This document shows, one piece after another, positions 1-12,629 of a stretch of DNA of 64,000 nt. The DNA comes from Acetobacter conturbans (GTDB lineage: Bacteria > Pseudomonadota > Alphaproteobacteria > Acetobacterales > Acetobacteraceae): the NCBI RefSeq assembly GCF_011516755.1, contig NZ_WOSY01000004.1, forward strand, positions 1-64,000, written 5' to 3'. Made by a program: the position numbers and the translations under genes. Below the pieces are notes generated by a model. The model was not told the DNA's origin, searched no databases, and worked only from the letters and a program-made list of their open reading frames with translations. Each line of letters starts with the position of its first letter. Within the stretch, counting starts at the first letter, position 1.

Positions 1-108
1 TCAAACAGTTCAGGGGTATCGCAACCCGTTACGACAAGCTGAAATCAACCTTCCTCGCAGCCGTCCAACTCGTTGCAACCATCATCAGAATTAACTGACG
101 ACACGCCC
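1..108 (+). mobile_element. 3' end of an IS5-type insertion sequence
   Basis: Bases 3-98 translate in one frame to the last 31 residues of an IS5-family (DDE) transposase, with the typical end KQFRGIATRYDKLKSTFLAAV, and stop with TGA. The bases just after it, ending in TGACGACACGCCC, match the terminal inverted repeat seen at both ends of the decayed copy near 31.1-31.9 kb. The rest of the element lies to the left of the window, so I cannot say whether that copy is intact. Confidence 0.8.
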
Positions 109-258
109 TAGCGTTTGAGGCAGAGATGAGGAAGCCATGTGTCGCCCTGAGAGCTGCAAAGCTCCCCGCAAAACAGTGACGCTGGACCAGTGACGCACAG
201 TCACAATCAAGGTGACGCTGTCATGGTGTAAGTGACTGATTTTCTTAGGAAAATGACG

Positions 259-351
<93 letters not shown>

Positions 352-435
352 GCACGCTTCTGAAGGCGTCGAAAGCGCGTTTAGGCAATATAGAGCCGGA
401 ACACAAGGGGCATTTTCACCCGAATGCGATTTCAG

Positions 436-465
436 TTGACGCAAAACCAGTCTCCCGCGTAAAAG
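436..465 (+). promoter_or_regulatory. candidate sigma-70 promoter for rplU-rpmA
   Basis: TTGACG at 436-441 and TAAAAG at 460-465 are separated by 18 bases, about 130 bases before rplU. This is the best promoter-like pair between the tRNA and rplU, but the -10 box is weak, so this is an inference only. Confidence 0.3.
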
Positions 466-591
466 CCCCTTTCCGCCACCATAAGGCGGGGCTGGCCGTA
501 ATATGCGGTCAACGAGAAAAAGCGACTGGACGAAGCGCCTGCGCGAAAGCGCCGCGGGACGTTGATTGATCGGAAAGAGACGAGTTTTATT

Positions 592-906
592 ATGTTCGCA
601 GTCATCCGCACCGGCGGCAAGCAGTATCGTGTTACGCCGAACAGCGTGCTCAAAGTTGAAAAGCTTGAAGGCGAAGCCGGTTCGACCATCACCTTCTCCG
701 AGGTGCTCGCAGTCGGCAGCGAGTCCGGCACGACGATCGGCGCTCCGCTGGTCGCCGGCGCAACAGTGACGGCCACAGTCGTTGCTCAGGATCGCCTTCC
801 CAAGATCATCATCTTTAAGAAGCGTCGCCGCCAGAACAGCCGTCGCAAGAATGGTCACCGTCAGCCGGTTACCGTCCTGCGCATCAGCGAGATCAAGGCA
901 GCCTGA
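592..906 (+). CDS. rplU: 50S ribosomal protein L21
   Basis: Encodes L21 (104 aa), a 23S rRNA-binding protein of the large ribosomal subunit. The start [13 protein letters not shown] and the basic [16 protein letters not shown] segment near residues 77-92 are hallmarks of the family, and the length is the usual one. The reading frame is open further upstream (from 562), but the ATG at 592 matches the conserved N-terminus. It is followed after 50 bases by rpmA, the standard L21-L27 pair, and then by obgE. The three are probably expressed together in part, with a terminator after rpmA. Confidence 0.98.
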   Translation: MFAVIRTGGKQYRVTPNSVLKVEKLEGEAGSTITFSEVLAVGSESGTTIGAPLVAGATVTATVVAQDRLPKIIIFKKRRRQNSRRKNGHRQPVTVLRISEIKAA

Positions 907-956
907 TCTCTCTCCGGAGATTGATCACAGGCACGCATCAGTAAGGAGCAAGGTTC

Positions 957-1226
957 ATGGCACAAAAAAAAGCAGGCGGTTCATCCCGTAACGGGCGCGA
1001 CAGCGCAGGCCGTCGTCTCGGCGTAAAGAAGTTTGGCGGCGAGAGCGTCATTGCTGGCAACATCATTGTTCGTCAGCGCGGCACGAAGATGATGGCCGGT
1101 GCTAATGTTGGCGTCGGGCGTGATCACACGCTGTTCGCTCTGTCCGATGGCAGCGTCCGCTTCCAGCGTCGTGGCGATAACCGCGTCCATGTTTCGGTCG
1201 AGGCTCTTCCGCTCGCAGCTGAATAA
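957..1226 (+). CDS. rpmA: 50S ribosomal protein L27
   Basis: Encodes L27 (89 aa), whose N-terminal tail reaches the peptidyl-transferase centre. It begins [16 protein letters not shown] and contains LGVKKFGGE and the RQRGTK segment, all typical. There is no N-terminal processing extension of the Firmicutes type. A good ribosome-binding site (AAGGAGCAAGG) lies just before the ATG. It follows rplU directly and ends before a strong intrinsic terminator. Confidence 0.98.
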   Translation: MAQKKAGGSSRNGRDSAGRRLGVKKFGGESVIAGNIIVRQRGTKMMAGANVGVGRDHTLFALSDGSVRFQRRGDNRVHVSVEALPLAAE

Positions 1227-3517
<2,291 letters not shown>

Positions 3518-3525
3518 GGTCGATT

Positions 3526-3567
3526 GCCCGTGCTTCGCAGCCTTTCAACTGGCTGCGAAGCACGGGC
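3526..3567. terminator. strong hairpin between convergent proB and gatB
   Basis: A perfect 17-bp inverted repeat (GCCCGTGCTTCGCAGCC with its complement) surrounds an 8-base loop. It sits between the 3' ends of two convergent genes and so probably acts as a two-way transcription barrier, although there is no clear T-run on either side. Confidence 0.7.
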
Positions 3568-3594
3568 AGGGGACATATGCCCCCTGCCGACGTA

Positions 3595-5049
3595 TCAGCC
3601 GTCGAGCTTTTTCCGCAGGATGTCGTTGACGATGGCCGGGTTTGCCTTTCCCGCCGTCGCCTTCATCACCTGACCGACGAAGAAGCCGAACAGCTTGTCT
3701 TTGCCGCCTTTATACTGCTCCACCTTGTCAGCATTCTTGCCAATGATGTCATCGGCAGCCGCTTCGATAGCCCCGGTATCGGTGACCTGACGCAGCCCTT
3801 TGCGATCAATGATCTCAATCGGCGCTTCGCCTGTCTCGAACATCTCTTCCAGCACTTCCTTGGCAATCTTGCCATTGATCGTGCCGTCAGCAATCAGGTC
3901 GAGCATCGCGCCGAGGCTATCAGCGCTCACCGGGCTTTCCTCAATCGACTTGCCCGTGCGGTTCAGGGCAGCGAAGAAGTCACCGGTCACCCAGGCCACG
4001 GCTGATTTGCCGTCGCGTCCCTTGGCAACCTTCTCATAGAAGTCCGCCGTAGACTGTTCAGCGACGAGAACGCTCGCATCGTACGCGGTGATTCCATAAT
4101 CCTTCTGGAAACGGGCGCGCTTTTCATCAGGTAGTTCCGGCAGCGTCTGCTTGATCTGATCGACCCAGCTCTGCTCGATCACCAAGGGCAGAAGGTCCGG
4201 GTCGGGGAAGTAGCGATAATCGTGGGCGTCGGCCTTGGAGCGCAAAGCCCGTGTCTCGCCCTTGTGGGGGTCGAACAGACGCGTTTCCTGATCGACTTCG
4301 CCACCAGCTTCCCAGATCTCGATCTGGCGGGTGGCCTCGATCTCGATGGCCTGCATGACAAAGCGGATCGAGTTGACGTTCTTGATCTCGCAGCGTGTGC
4401 GCATTGGCTCACCGGCTTTGCGAACGGAGACGTTCACATCCGCCCGCATGGAGCCTTCTTCCATGTTGCCATCACAGGTTTCAAGGTAGCGCAGGATCTG
4501 ACGCAGCTTGCGGAGATAGGCTCCGGCCTCTTCTGGCGAACGGATATCAGGCTCGCTGACGATTTCCATCAGAGCGACGCCCGCACGGTTGAGGTCCACG
4601 AAGGAGCGCTTCGGGTCCTGATCGTGCATCAGCTTGCCCGCATCCTGCTCCAGATGCAGACGGGTAATGCCGATTTCGCGGGTGCTGCCGTCCGCAAGCT
4701 CGATTTCCACGATGCCTGTGCCGATGATCGGATGTTCGAACTGGCTGATCTGATAACCGGTCGGAAGATCCGCATAGAAATAGTTCTTGCGATCGAAGCG
4801 GCTTTCCAGATTGATCCGGGCTTTCAGTCCGAGACCGGTGCGAACAGCCTGTTCCACGCATGTCTGATTGATGACCGGCAACATGCCGGGGAAACCGGCG
4901 TCGATCAGGCTGACCTGCGAGTTTGGCTCACCACCGAATACGGTGGACGCGCCGGAGAACAGCTTGGACTTGCTGATGACCTGCGCATGGACTTCAAGCC
5001 CGACAACGATTTCCCACGTGCCGGTGTTGCCTTCAAGCGTGTAGCTCAT
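3595..5049 (-). CDS. gatB: Asp-tRNA(Asn)/Glu-tRNA(Gln) amidotransferase subunit B
   Basis: GatB (484 aa) binds misacylated Glu-tRNA(Gln) or Asp-tRNA(Asn) and performs the ATP-dependent activation step of GatCAB. It shows [12 protein letters not shown] near the start, [19 protein letters not shown], the [13 protein letters not shown] [11 protein letters not shown], and RCEIKNVNS, and ends with the helical/YqeY tail ([25 protein letters not shown] type). The ATG overlaps the gatA stop by 4 bases. Last gene of gatC-gatA-gatB. Confidence 0.97.
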   Translation of the reverse strand: MSYTLEGNTGTWEIVVGLEVHAQVISKSKLFSGASTVFGGEPNSQVSLIDAGFPGMLPVINQTCVEQAVRTGLGLKARINLESRFDRKNYFYADLPTGYQISQFEHPIIGTGIVEIELADGSTREIGITRLHLEQDAGKLMHDQDPKRSFVDLNRAGVALMEIVSEPDIRSPEEAGAYLRKLRQILRYLETCDGNMEEGSMRADVNVSVRKAGEPMRTRCEIKNVNSIRFVMQAIEIEATRQIEIWEAGGEVDQETRLFDPHKGETRALRSKADAHDYRYFPDPDLLPLVIEQSWVDQIKQTLPELPDEKRARFQKDYGITAYDASVLVAEQSTADFYEKVAKGRDGKSAVAWVTGDFFAALNRTGKSIEESPVSADSLGAMLDLIADGTINGKIAKEVLEEMFETGEAPIEIIDRKGLRQVTDTGAIEAAADDIIGKNADKVEQYKGGKDKLFGFFVGQVMKATAGKANPAIVNDILRKKLDG

Positions 5050-6530
5050 GCGCTTACTCCTGCACGCAGATCCGGACGGGCCGTAAATCCGGCGGCTTTC
5101 TCCAGAGCGGACCCGACCGCGATGATCGTTTCCTCGTCAAAGTGCTTGCCGATCAACTGGAGACCAAGCGGCAATCCCTTGCTGTCGAGCGCGACCGGCA
5201 CCGACATGGCGGGCTGTCCGGCCATGCTGGCAGGGACGGTGAAGATGTCGTTGAGGTACATCTGCACCGGATCTTCCGGCTTCTCGTCGCGAGCGAAAGC
5301 GGCAGTCGGTGCAGTGGGGGTCAGCAGCACGTCCACCTTCTCGAAGGCATGGGTGAAATCACGCTGGATCAGCGTGCGGACCTTCTGCGCCTTGAGATAA
5401 TAGGCATCGTAGTAACCGGCTGAGAGCACGTAGGTGCCCATCAGAATACGGCGACGCACTTCTTCACCGAAGCCATTGTGACGGGTCTTTTCGTAAAGAT
5501 CGTCAAGGCTGGTGGCGCCTTCAGCCCGTTCACCGAAACGCACGCCATCATAGCGGGCGAGGTTAGACGAACATTCAGCCGGTGCGATGATGTAATAGGT
5601 CGCAAGGCCGTATTTCGTGTGGGGCAGGGAGACATCGACGATTTCACAACCGGCTTCCCGAAGCAGATCGATGCCTTTCTGCCAGACAGCAAGGATTTCT
5701 TCCGACATGCCGGGAGCCCGATATTCGGCTGGAATACCAACGCGCAGGCCCTTCAGGCTGCGACCGCAGGCAGCGCGATAGTCGGGCACCGCGATATCGG
5801 CACAGGTGCTGTCCTTCGGATCATGCCCTGCCATGGCCGTCAGCATGATCGCAGCGTCTTCGACTGTGCGGGTCATCGGGCCAGCCTGATCGAGTGAGCT
5901 TGCGAAGGCGATGGTCCCCCAGCGGCTGCACCGTCCATAGGTCGGCTTCAGGCCAACGATGCCACAATAGGCGGCAGGCTGGCGGATGGAGCCGCCGGTA
6001 TCCGTGCCGGTTGCACCCATGGCGATGTGCGCGGCGACGGCTGCCGCGGAACCGCCCGACGAACCGCCGGGAACCATCACGGACGGATCACCCTTACGGT
6101 GCCAGGGGTTCTCAACGCCGCCGAAGGCTGACGTCAGATTGGCGGACCCCATGGCGAATTCGTCGAGGTTGGTCTTGCCAAGGAAGATCGCGCCGTTTTC
6201 GAGCAGCTTCGCCGTGACGGTGCTCTCATAGGGAGGCACGAAGTTGCCGATGATCTTGCTGGCCGCAGTCGTTCGCACGCCATTGGTGCAGAACAGATCC
6301 TTGATGCCGAGTGGAATGCCCGTCAGTGCCGGAGCATCGCCGCTGACCAGTTGCGCATCGGCTTTTTTCGCGGCCTCAAGCGCCAGATCGGACGTGACGG
6401 TGATGTAGGCGTTGATACGCCCGTTCAGTGTTTCCACCGCGTCCGTGTGGGCTTTTGTCAGCTCGACAGCGGAAAATTCTTTCTTGCGCAGGCCTTCGCT
6501 GGCCTGTGCGATTGTCAGATCTGTCAGCAT
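5046..6530 (-). CDS. gatA: Asp-tRNA(Asn)/Glu-tRNA(Gln) amidotransferase subunit A
   Basis: GatA (494 aa), the glutaminase subunit of the amidase-signature family, releases ammonia that is channelled to GatB. The Ser-cisSer-Lys catalytic elements are visible: [10 protein letters not shown] (Lys, near residue 77), [14 protein letters not shown] (near 150-165) and [15 protein letters not shown] (nucleophile serine). It starts one base from the gatC stop and overlaps gatB by 4 bases, as expected for an operon with coupled translation. Confidence 0.97.
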   Translation of the reverse strand: MLTDLTIAQASEGLRKKEFSAVELTKAHTDAVETLNGRINAYITVTSDLALEAAKKADAQLVSGDAPALTGIPLGIKDLFCTNGVRTTAASKIIGNFVPPYESTVTAKLLENGAIFLGKTNLDEFAMGSANLTSAFGGVENPWHRKGDPSVMVPGGSSGGSAAAVAAHIAMGATGTDTGGSIRQPAAYCGIVGLKPTYGRCSRWGTIAFASSLDQAGPMTRTVEDAAIMLTAMAGHDPKDSTCADIAVPDYRAACGRSLKGLRVGIPAEYRAPGMSEEILAVWQKGIDLLREAGCEIVDVSLPHTKYGLATYYIIAPAECSSNLARYDGVRFGERAEGATSLDDLYEKTRHNGFGEEVRRRILMGTYVLSAGYYDAYYLKAQKVRTLIQRDFTHAFEKVDVLLTPTAPTAAFARDEKPEDPVQMYLNDIFTVPASMAGQPAMSVPVALDSKGLPLGLQLIGKHFDEETIIAVGSALEKAAGFTARPDLRAGVSA

Positions 6531-6820
6531 TACTCGACCACCTTCGGTACGGTGAAGAAGGGACCCTCACGGTCCGGGGCGTTCGACAGCACCTTGTCCT
6601 GACAGTTGCCGTCGGTCACGACATCCTCTCGTGGCTTAAGGGTCGTGGTGACGCTGGTGCCGACCATGGGCGGGACGCCCTCGACATCAACTTCATCCAG
6701 AATCTCGATCCAGCCGAGAATCCCCCCGAGCTGTGCGCGGACAGCTTCGATTTCCTGGTCGTCAAGCCCAATCCGGGCGAGCTTGGCAATGCGTCTCGTG
6801 GTCGCGAGATCGAGCGACAT
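6530..6820 (-). CDS. gatC: Asp-tRNA(Asn)/Glu-tRNA(Gln) amidotransferase subunit C
   Basis: GatC (96 aa) is the small belt-like subunit that stabilises GatA-Gat[20 protein letters not shown] at the start and the C-terminal [22 protein letters not shown] are diagnostic. First gene of the gatCAB operon; its stop shares a base with the gatA start. Together with ruvX it forms a divergent pair with a very short spacer. Confidence 0.96.
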   Translation of the reverse strand: MSLDLATTRRIAKLARIGLDDQEIEAVRAQLGGILGWIEILDEVDVEGVPPMVGTSVTTTLKPREDVVTDGNCQDKVLSNAPDREGPFFTVPKVVE

Positions 6821-6891
6821 GAAGCAGAAACTCTCAAATCATGGAAAATAATGCTGGCGTCACCGCCAGCACGACACCATACCCTCAGGCG

Positions 6892-7374
6892 ATGGCTCTG
6901 TTCAACATAACCGAACTCGGGGAAAGACTTTCCACCGGTCAGCGGCTGCTGGGAATTGATCCCGGAGCAAAGCAGATCGGTCTCGCGCTATCAGATGTGA
7001 TGCTGATGGTTGGATCCCCCTATGGGAGCCTGAAGCGCGGGAAACTGTCCCTGATGGCGAGCGAAATAAGAAAAATCGCTCACGAGCATAATGTCGCGGC
7101 GCTTGTCGTGGGGCTGCCTCTGTCGCTGGACGGGACATTTGGACCGGCTGCGCAGGCTGCGCGGGACTGGGCTCTCGCCTTGTCAGAGCAGACAGAATTG
7201 TCAGCTACATTGTGGGACGAGCGTCTTTCTTCCAGCGCCGTTAATCGGGCGATCATCAGCGAGGCCGACCTTTCCCGAAAACGACGGGAAAGTATCGTCG
7301 ACAAAATGGCGGCTGCCTACATTCTCCAGGGATTTCTTGATCGTCTGGCGGTGTTGCGTCAGACGCAGTTTTAG
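6892..7374 (+). CDS. ruvX: Holliday-junction-resolvase-like / pre-16S rRNA nuclease YqgF
   Basis: YqgF/RuvX family RNase H-fold protein, implicated in maturation of the 16S rRNA 5' end. LLGIDPGAKQIGLALSD carries the first catalytic aspartate, VVGLPLSLDGT the central strand, LWDERLSS the conserved DER and VDKMAAAYILQGFLD the terminal aspartate. The frame is open to an ATG at 6841, but the family start matches ATG 6892 (MALFNITEL), giving 160 aa. Neither start has a strong ribosome-binding site. Confidence 0.9.
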   Translation: MALFNITELGERLSTGQRLLGIDPGAKQIGLALSDVMLMVGSPYGSLKRGKLSLMASEIRKIAHEHNVAALVVGLPLSLDGTFGPAAQAARDWALALSEQTELSATLWDERLSSSAVNRAIISEADLSRKRRESIVDKMAAAYILQGFLDRLAVLRQTQF

Positions 7375-7390
7375 GAATGAAGGAGCGAGC

Positions 7391-8428
7391 TCACGCTATC
7401 AGGGCGGTGGCTTTTTCTCTCAGGAAATCCAGCTGCCAGTTCAGTTCCCGCGGGCTGAGAGCATAAGAGCCGTCCAGCGCAGGAAGAATGGCGCGGGTAG
7501 GCGGGATGAGCGCGAGATGAATCTGGATTGCGGCCGAGACGGAGGCAGGAAGACCAGCTTTCCATGCCAGAGCGGTAATGGCGCGTGCATTTCGTCCGTT
7601 CAGAGTTTCCCGCACAACGTCAGCGGCGAAATTTGGAGCGCGCGCTAAAAGTTCGACGATTGCATCCACATTATCGTCGTAAAGCGCTTCGGTCGCGAGA
7701 TCAGCAATGTTGTCGTTAATTACCGTCGTGGCCGGTTCGCTCTGAACGCGTGGTTTTACGAGTTCTGATGTGGCGGCAAGTTCAAAGGAAAGCTCTTTCT
7801 CGATCTTCTGTTTTACGGGAGCGACAAGATTGACGCATCGCTCACGCACCAACATTTTTGTGACGGTCACGCAGGCATATTCCAGCGCCGTCGGACGGTC
7901 CGGTGCTTTTTCCATTTCATCAAGCACGGGCTCGATTTGCGCAAGCGATTTGCCCGCCACAGAGGAAACCAGCATTGCGTGTTGTCCCGCCATTTTCGGG
8001 GGCGTCAATTTGACACCATTCGCACGCTTTTGCAGTTCATGGCTGAGGGTTTCATCGTCAATTTCGGCCATCAGCCTTTCGGGAACGCTTGCCGATTCCG
8101 AAAGCGGCCCGATAATTGAAATGGCCTGCGCTTCCCCTGTGACCTGAGCAATAACGCGGCGCGCGCGCTGCCAACTATCATTCATGAGGGTGTCTAGCGT
8201 CTTCTGAACAGCCCCGGTCAGAAGAGTGATTTTCTGAGCGTCGACATCGGGCCGGAGAGAGGCAATGCGCTCTCTGAGGCATTCCCACACGACTGGATTT
8301 TTCCTGGTCGCAGGGCTTGCGATACGACCTTTTTCCAGAAGCGGATTAACCGTTGAGGCTGCCGGCGCCGCAGAAAGAGAGCGCGTGGGAAGAATCTGAA
8401 AGAATTTTGGATCTAATGAAGCGTTCAT
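7391..8428 (-). CDS. DUF2336 domain protein
   Basis: 345 aa, assigned to DUF2336, a helical-repeat family mostly found in alphaproteobacteria and of unknown biochemical role. It has an Ala/Pro-rich N-terminal 40 residues and then alpha-helical repeats, including LATEALYDDNVDAIVELLARAP and LNGRNARAITALAWKAGL, that resemble HEAT-like units. The ATG at 8428 overlaps the stop of the upstream PAS/GGDEF gene by 4 bases; an upstream in-frame ATG at 8458 lies inside that gene and is less likely. The coupling suggests a joint signalling role. Family membership is by recall, not by a search. Confidence 0.75.
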   Translation of the reverse strand: MNASLDPKFFQILPTRSLSAAPAASTVNPLLEKGRIASPATRKNPVVWECLRERIASLRPDVDAQKITLLTGAVQKTLDTLMNDSWQRARRVIAQVTGEAQAISIIGPLSESASVPERLMAEIDDETLSHELQKRANGVKLTPPKMAGQHAMLVSSVAGKSLAQIEPVLDEMEKAPDRPTALEYACVTVTKMLVRERCVNLVAPVKQKIEKELSFELAATSELVKPRVQSEPATTVINDNIADLATEALYDDNVDAIVELLARAPNFAADVVRETLNGRNARAITALAWKAGLPASVSAAIQIHLALIPPTRAILPALDGSYALSPRELNWQLDFLREKATALIA

Positions 8429-9861
8429 GGTGAAGACTCTTCCAGTGATGTGTGCCACCGAGCCCCGCCTGCGAGCTTAACGCTCCGCATCGCGAAGCTG
8501 GCACGATCGATCAGTGACTCCACGCTCTCTCCGGTTTCCCAGTTTCGAGCGGCAAGGCCGACCGAGAACGTCAGAGTGAGCGGCTCCGAGAGAAAAATGG
8601 CTGCCCCGTGCTGGCAAAAAGCCTCGGCACGTTCGGCCGCGACAAAATGATCGGCCCCATCCAGCCAAAGTCCGAAAATGTCTCCACCCAGACGCCCCGC
8701 CAGGTCTGTGGGGCGAATTGCGTCCCTCAGATAAGTTGCGACCTGCTGGAGAGCGCTGTCGCCAGCCTCAAAGCCGAATCGGACATTGATTTCGGAAAAC
8801 CGATCGAGACCGATGACCAGAAGGGTGCCGGAGAGGCGTTCGCGATCCAGACGGGGAAGACGACGAGAAATTTCCGCAAGCAGCCCGTTTCGGTTCAGCA
8901 TGCCGGTCAGGGGATCGAAACGGGCGTTTCGCGCCAGTGCGCGGTTAAGCGCGCTCATTTCGAGAGCAGAGGCAAAAGTGGCCAGTGCGGCATCAGCCAG
9001 ATTGGCGTCATCCTGGGACCAGACACCGAGATTGTTACGCCAGAGCGCCATCGCTGCGGGTGCGTTGTAACGCACCCTACTACGGCACAAAATGACGTCG
9101 TGCCCTTCAATCTGAAGAATCTCAGGTTCGAACGAAAGCTTGGCTTCCGACTGCCGGACAAGATTTTCTACATGGGAATCAAATGCGGCATTCCCACTTT
9201 GCAGGCGGTGAACGATTTCTTCTTCCGCATCGTCATCGTCATTCTCGACCTTCCCTTCGGGGCGTTCGGAAATGAGAATGCCACCGCAGGCGCCAAGCAT
9301 CGCGGCCAGTTCATCAAAGGCTGGAGGAATACCGAGGCGTGAAAGAGCCCGGGAGCGCATTGTCGCCGTGATGCGTCGGACAATCTCGCTGTGCAGCCGG
9401 GCAACTGCCAGATCAGCATTGGAACTGATCTCGTCCGATACATCGATACCCAGCCCACGAACGCCAGCATGTTGCCCTGTGGGGGAGAGCAGGGGCGTTG
9501 CATAGATCAGCATGCAGCCGAAGGTGCCATCCGCACGTTTGATCCAGAACCGACGGCTACGGATGACATTACGCGTCTGGAAGGGGTTGGGGGTCGGGGC
9601 CGAATTGACGAAAGGAAGCAGACGGCTTCCCGGATCGCCGATCAGTTCCTGATCGTTCCAGCCCAGTGCCGGGCCTGCTTCGAAGAAGGTGAAATGTCCT
9701 TCATCGTCGGTCTCGAAAATGAAGTCCGCCACCAGTTGTGTCAGGCTTTTCCAGCGCCTGCGACTGGCGAGGAGTGCGTCCATCAGCTTGCCATCCTGCT
9801 CGGGTGGCGACGACTCAGAGGCGGAGGAGGAAGGCATGGTGCTCATGCTTCCGTATTTCAT
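8425..9861 (-). CDS. PAS and degenerate GGDEF domain protein
   Basis: 478 aa, no membrane segment. A PAS-like sensor lies at about residues 35-150 ([34 protein letters not shown]), a GAF-like linker region follows, and a diguanylate-cyclase fold lies at about 315-470 ([31 protein letters not shown]). The signature is LGGDIF instead of GGDEF: the second acidic residue of the pair is isoleucine. Such changes usually abolish cyclic-di-GMP synthesis, so it is probably a GTP-binding or scaffold domain. ATG 9861 and ATG 9846 are both possible starts. Coupled to the DUF2336 gene. Confidence 0.82.
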   Translation of the reverse strand: MKYGSMSTMPSSSASESSPPEQDGKLMDALLASRRRWKSLTQLVADFIFETDDEGHFTFFEAGPALGWNDQELIGDPGSRLLPFVNSAPTPNPFQTRNVIRSRRFWIKRADGTFGCMLIYATPLLSPTGQHAGVRGLGIDVSDEISSNADLAVARLHSEIVRRITATMRSRALSRLGIPPAFDELAAMLGACGGILISERPEGKVENDDDDAEEEIVHRLQSGNAAFDSHVENLVRQSEAKLSFEPEILQIEGHDVILCRSRVRYNAPAAMALWRNNLGVWSQDDANLADAALATFASALEMSALNRALARNARFDPLTGMLNRNGLLAEISRRLPRLDRERLSGTLLVIGLDRFSEINVRFGFEAGDSALQQVATYLRDAIRPTDLAGRLGGDIFGLWLDGADHFVAAERAEAFCQHGAAIFLSEPLTLTFSVGLAARNWETGESVESLIDRASFAMRSVKLAGGARWHTSLEESSP

Positions 9862-9993
9862 CCGGGAAAGGTTGCGGTCTCGTTAACGGCGGTTGCGTTG
9901 ACATCGGAAGCCGTCAACAGCATGGTCCGCCAACTGCGCGCCTGTTCCGAGCGACGGCTGGTGCCACCTTTTAATGATGTGATGTGGGAAACG

Positions 9994-10842
9994 ATGAGCG
10001 AAGAAAAACTCAGATCCAGAATCGAAGCGCTGTGGGAAGAGCGCGCCTCCATATCTCCGGCGACGACCGGCGAGGACCGTTCTGCGATCGAGACAGCTCT
10101 CGAAGGTCTTGATGCCGGTCGGCTGCGGGTTGCCGAGCCGAAAGATAATGGCTGGCTCGTCCATGAATGGCTGAAGAAGGCAGTCCTGCTTTCTTTTCGG
10201 CTGTTCGATAACGCCATTGTCGATGGGGGTGCCGCTGGTGCTCCGGCTTTTGACAAGGTGCCACTCAAGTTCGCCGGATGGGATGCCGCCCGCTTTGCGG
10301 AAGCCGGTTTCCGTGCCGTTCCGGGCGCTGTCGTGCGCCGCTCCGCGTTTATTGCTCCTGGCGCCGTGCTGATGCCGAGCTTTGTGAATGTGGGTGCCCG
10401 GGTCGATTCCGGCACCATGGTCGATACCTGGGCAACGGTGGGAAGCTGCGCGCAGATCGGCAAGAACTGCCACATCAGCGGTGGCGCGGGAATCGGCGGC
10501 GTGCTGGAGCCGCTTCAGGCCGCTCCCGTGATCATCGAAGATAACTGCTTCATTGGCGCCCGTTCCGAGGTTGCCGAGGGTGTTATCGTCGAACGCGGTT
10601 CGGTGTTGTCCATGGGTGTCTTCATCAGTGCCTCCACAAAGATCGTGGATCGCACCACGGGCGAGATCCATATGGGTCGCGTTCCGGCATATTCCGTCGT
10701 GGTGCCGGGGAACCTGCCGCCTAAGACCCCGCTCAACGAAAAAGGACAGCCCAATCCTTCTCTGGCCTGTGTCGTGATCGTGAAGCGGGTTGACGAGCGC
10801 ACGCGTTCCAAGACCTCCATCAACGATCTGTTGCGCGACTGA
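9994..10842 (+). CDS. dapD: tetrahydrodipicolinate N-succinyltransferase
   Basis: Transfers succinyl from succinyl-CoA to tetrahydrodipicolinate in the DAP/lysine pathway, feeding peptidoglycan and lysine. 282 aa: N-terminal helical part to about residue 100, then left-handed beta-helix hexapeptide repeats ([47 protein letters not shown]). The frame stays open far upstream over the neighbouring antisense gene, but ATG 9994 gives the family N-terminus; ATG 9982 is a possible alternative. dapE follows after 9 bases. Confidence 0.96.
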   Translation: MSEEKLRSRIEALWEERASISPATTGEDRSAIETALEGLDAGRLRVAEPKDNGWLVHEWLKKAVLLSFRLFDNAIVDGGAAGAPAFDKVPLKFAGWDAARFAEAGFRAVPGAVVRRSAFIAPGAVLMPSFVNVGARVDSGTMVDTWATVGSCAQIGKNCHISGGAGIGGVLEPLQAAPVIIEDNCFIGARSEVAEGVIVERGSVLSMGVFISASTKIVDRTTGEIHMGRVPAYSVVVPGNLPPKTPLNEKGQPNPSLACVVIVKRVDERTRSKTSINDLLRD

Positions 10843-10851
10843 GAGCGGTTG

Positions 10852-11994
10852 ATGACTTCTGCACTCAATGTCAGCGCCCTTGCTTCCGATCTGATACGCC
10901 ATCCGTCGGTGAGTCCCGATCCTGGCGAAACGCAGATTGCGCTTGGCGCAACATTGAGCGCACTGGGATTCGAGGTTTTTCATCTGCCTTACGGAGAGGG
11001 GGAGGAGCGCACTCCCAATCTCTTTGCCCGACGGGGAAAAGGAAAGCCGCATCTGTGCTTTGCGGGGCACACGGATGTAGTGCCTCCAGGGGGCGGTGGA
11101 TGGCAGCATGGCCCGTTCGAAGGTGCTGTCGAGGATGGTGTTCTTTACGGGCGCGGCGCCTGCGACATGAAGGGTGCCATTGCGGCCTTTGTTTCTGCGG
11201 TTTCAACCGTTCTTGAGAAAACTCCGGAGCCGAAAGGGTCCATCAGCCTTCTCATTACCGGGGATGAAGAAGGACCGGCCCAGTTCGGCACGAAGAAAGT
11301 GCTGGAGTGGATGCAGGCTCATGATCAGATTCCCGATTTTTGCGTGGTGGGTGAGCCCACCAATCCCGCCAGCATGGGAGAGGTGATCAAGATCGGGCGG
11401 CGTGGCAGCATCAATGTCCGTATCACGGTCCGGGGAAAGCAGGGCCATGTGGCCTATCCGCATCGCGCGGATAATCCGGTTCACCGGCTGATTGCCATCC
11501 TGAGCGAACTGACCGCCGAACCGCTCGATCAGGGTTCGGAGTGGTTCGAGCCCTCCAGTCTTCAGGTCACAAGCATTGATGTCGGCAATACCGCAACAAA
11601 TGTGATCCCAGCCGAGGCTGCTGCACGTTTGAATATTCGCTTCAACGATCTTCACTCGGGCAAAGCCCTGCATGAATGGATCGAGACCGTCTCGCGTAAG
11701 CACGCGCCGGACTGCGATGTAGACGCAAGAATAAGTGGTGAATCGTTTTTGACGAAACCGGGGCCGGAACTGGAAGCGCTCAGGATGGCTGTACGCGACG
11801 TGACAGGGAGGGAGCCGAAGCTGGATACTGGTGGCGGCACCTCCGACGCTCGTTTTATTGCTCTTTATTGTCCTGTCGCGGAATTTGGTCTCGTGGGGGC
11901 AAGCATGCATCAGATCGACGAGCATGTTACCGTAGCGGATCTCGATACGCTGACATGTGTTTATGAACGACTTCTCGAAAGGACGGTGGCGTGA
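10852..11994 (+). CDS. dapE: succinyl-diaminopimelate desuccinylase
   Basis: Zinc-dependent M20 hydrolase that cleaves N-succinyl-LL-DAP to LL-DAP and succinate. 380 aa. Metal and catalytic motifs are visible: CFAGHTDVVPPG, GRGACDMKGA, LLITGDEEGPA and the C-terminal GASMHQIDEH. The dimerisation (lid) domain is the central part. GAGAGCGG before the ATG at 10852 serves as ribosome-binding site. It follows dapD by 9 bases and overlaps the next gene by 4, so the three are probably one transcript. Confidence 0.96.
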   Translation: MTSALNVSALASDLIRHPSVSPDPGETQIALGATLSALGFEVFHLPYGEGEERTPNLFARRGKGKPHLCFAGHTDVVPPGGGGWQHGPFEGAVEDGVLYGRGACDMKGAIAAFVSAVSTVLEKTPEPKGSISLLITGDEEGPAQFGTKKVLEWMQAHDQIPDFCVVGEPTNPASMGEVIKIGRRGSINVRITVRGKQGHVAYPHRADNPVHRLIAILSELTAEPLDQGSEWFEPSSLQVTSIDVGNTATNVIPAEAAARLNIRFNDLHSGKALHEWIETVSRKHAPDCDVDARISGESFLTKPGPELEALRMAVRDVTGREPKLDTGGGTSDARFIALYCPVAEFGLVGASMHQIDEHVTVADLDTLTCVYERLLERTVA

Positions 11995-12629
11995 ACGGCG
12001 CATCCCGAGGCGACGCGCCAAACCCGAAATCCGTTGTCGAGGGTATGACCCTTCTTGCCTGCGGTCGGTCTGAGGGGATCCAGCGTTTTGGGTCCGGGGT
12101 GGATAATTTTCTCGCAGCTCTCTCCCCGGGGCTGGCCATGTGTATCGTCGGGCTGGTGGCGGTCGCATTGCAGAAGCAGCCTGTACTTGGCCTGATCCGT
12201 GTTGAACTTTCCTTCTGCACACTTTTGGCGTTACCCGTCATCTCCCACTTTTTCGCCCGGCGCTGGGGGCGTGAGGATCTGTGGCTTCGTTACGTCACGG
12301 CAGCCGTGTGGTGCGAGTGGATAACCGTGCTGGTTTCGGTCGTGGCGCTTGCGGCGGGAAGTGTGCTGTTTTCCGCCCTTGCCGACAGCCCTGGTTTTGG
12401 GACGGCGATTGTCCTGAGCAGCGATATGTATGGGCTATGGCTCGGGATTTTCGTGGCCAAATCCGGACTGCGTCTCAGCTGGCCGAAAGCCATTGTACTG
12501 TATGGCGCGACGTTCTGTTTCGCATTGCTGTGCTACGGTCTGGCTTCACTTCTTCCTCCCCATTATCATTTCATCAATGACCTGTTCCAGCCGGGCTTTA
12601 CCGCAGGCAGTTCTTCTGCCGCATCCTGA
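11991..12629 (+). CDS. unrecognised integral membrane protein coupled to dapE
   Basis: 212 aa with a GTG start overlapping the dapE stop (GTGA). After about 40 polar residues there are four or five hydrophobic segments: about 42-62 (LAALSPGLAMCIVGLVAVAL), 68-90, 103-130 (WCEWITVLVSVVALAAGSVLF), 140-157 and 167-187. I do not recognise a family. Its 3' end overlaps the convergent glycosyltransferase gene by 32 bases. Coupling to dapE may be simple operon packing; no function is proposed. Confidence 0.75.
   Translation: MNGASRGDAPNPKSVVEGMTLLACGRSEGIQRFGSGVDNFLAALSPGLAMCIVGLVAVALQKQPVLGLIRVELSFCTLLALPVISHFFARRWGREDLWLRYVTAAVWCEWITVLVSVVALAAGSVLFSALADSPGFGTAIVLSSDMYGLWLGIFVAKSGLRLSWPKAIVLYGATFCFALLCYGLASLLPPHYHFINDLFQPGFTAGSSSAAS

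Noticed and set aside
4222-5400. 392-codon open frame on the plus strand
   Set aside because: It is the complement of gatB and gatA and has no coding character of its own.
9883-11109. 408-codon open frame on the minus strand
   Set aside because: It overlaps dapD and dapE fully and translates into His/Arg/Gly-rich filler typical of shadow frames.
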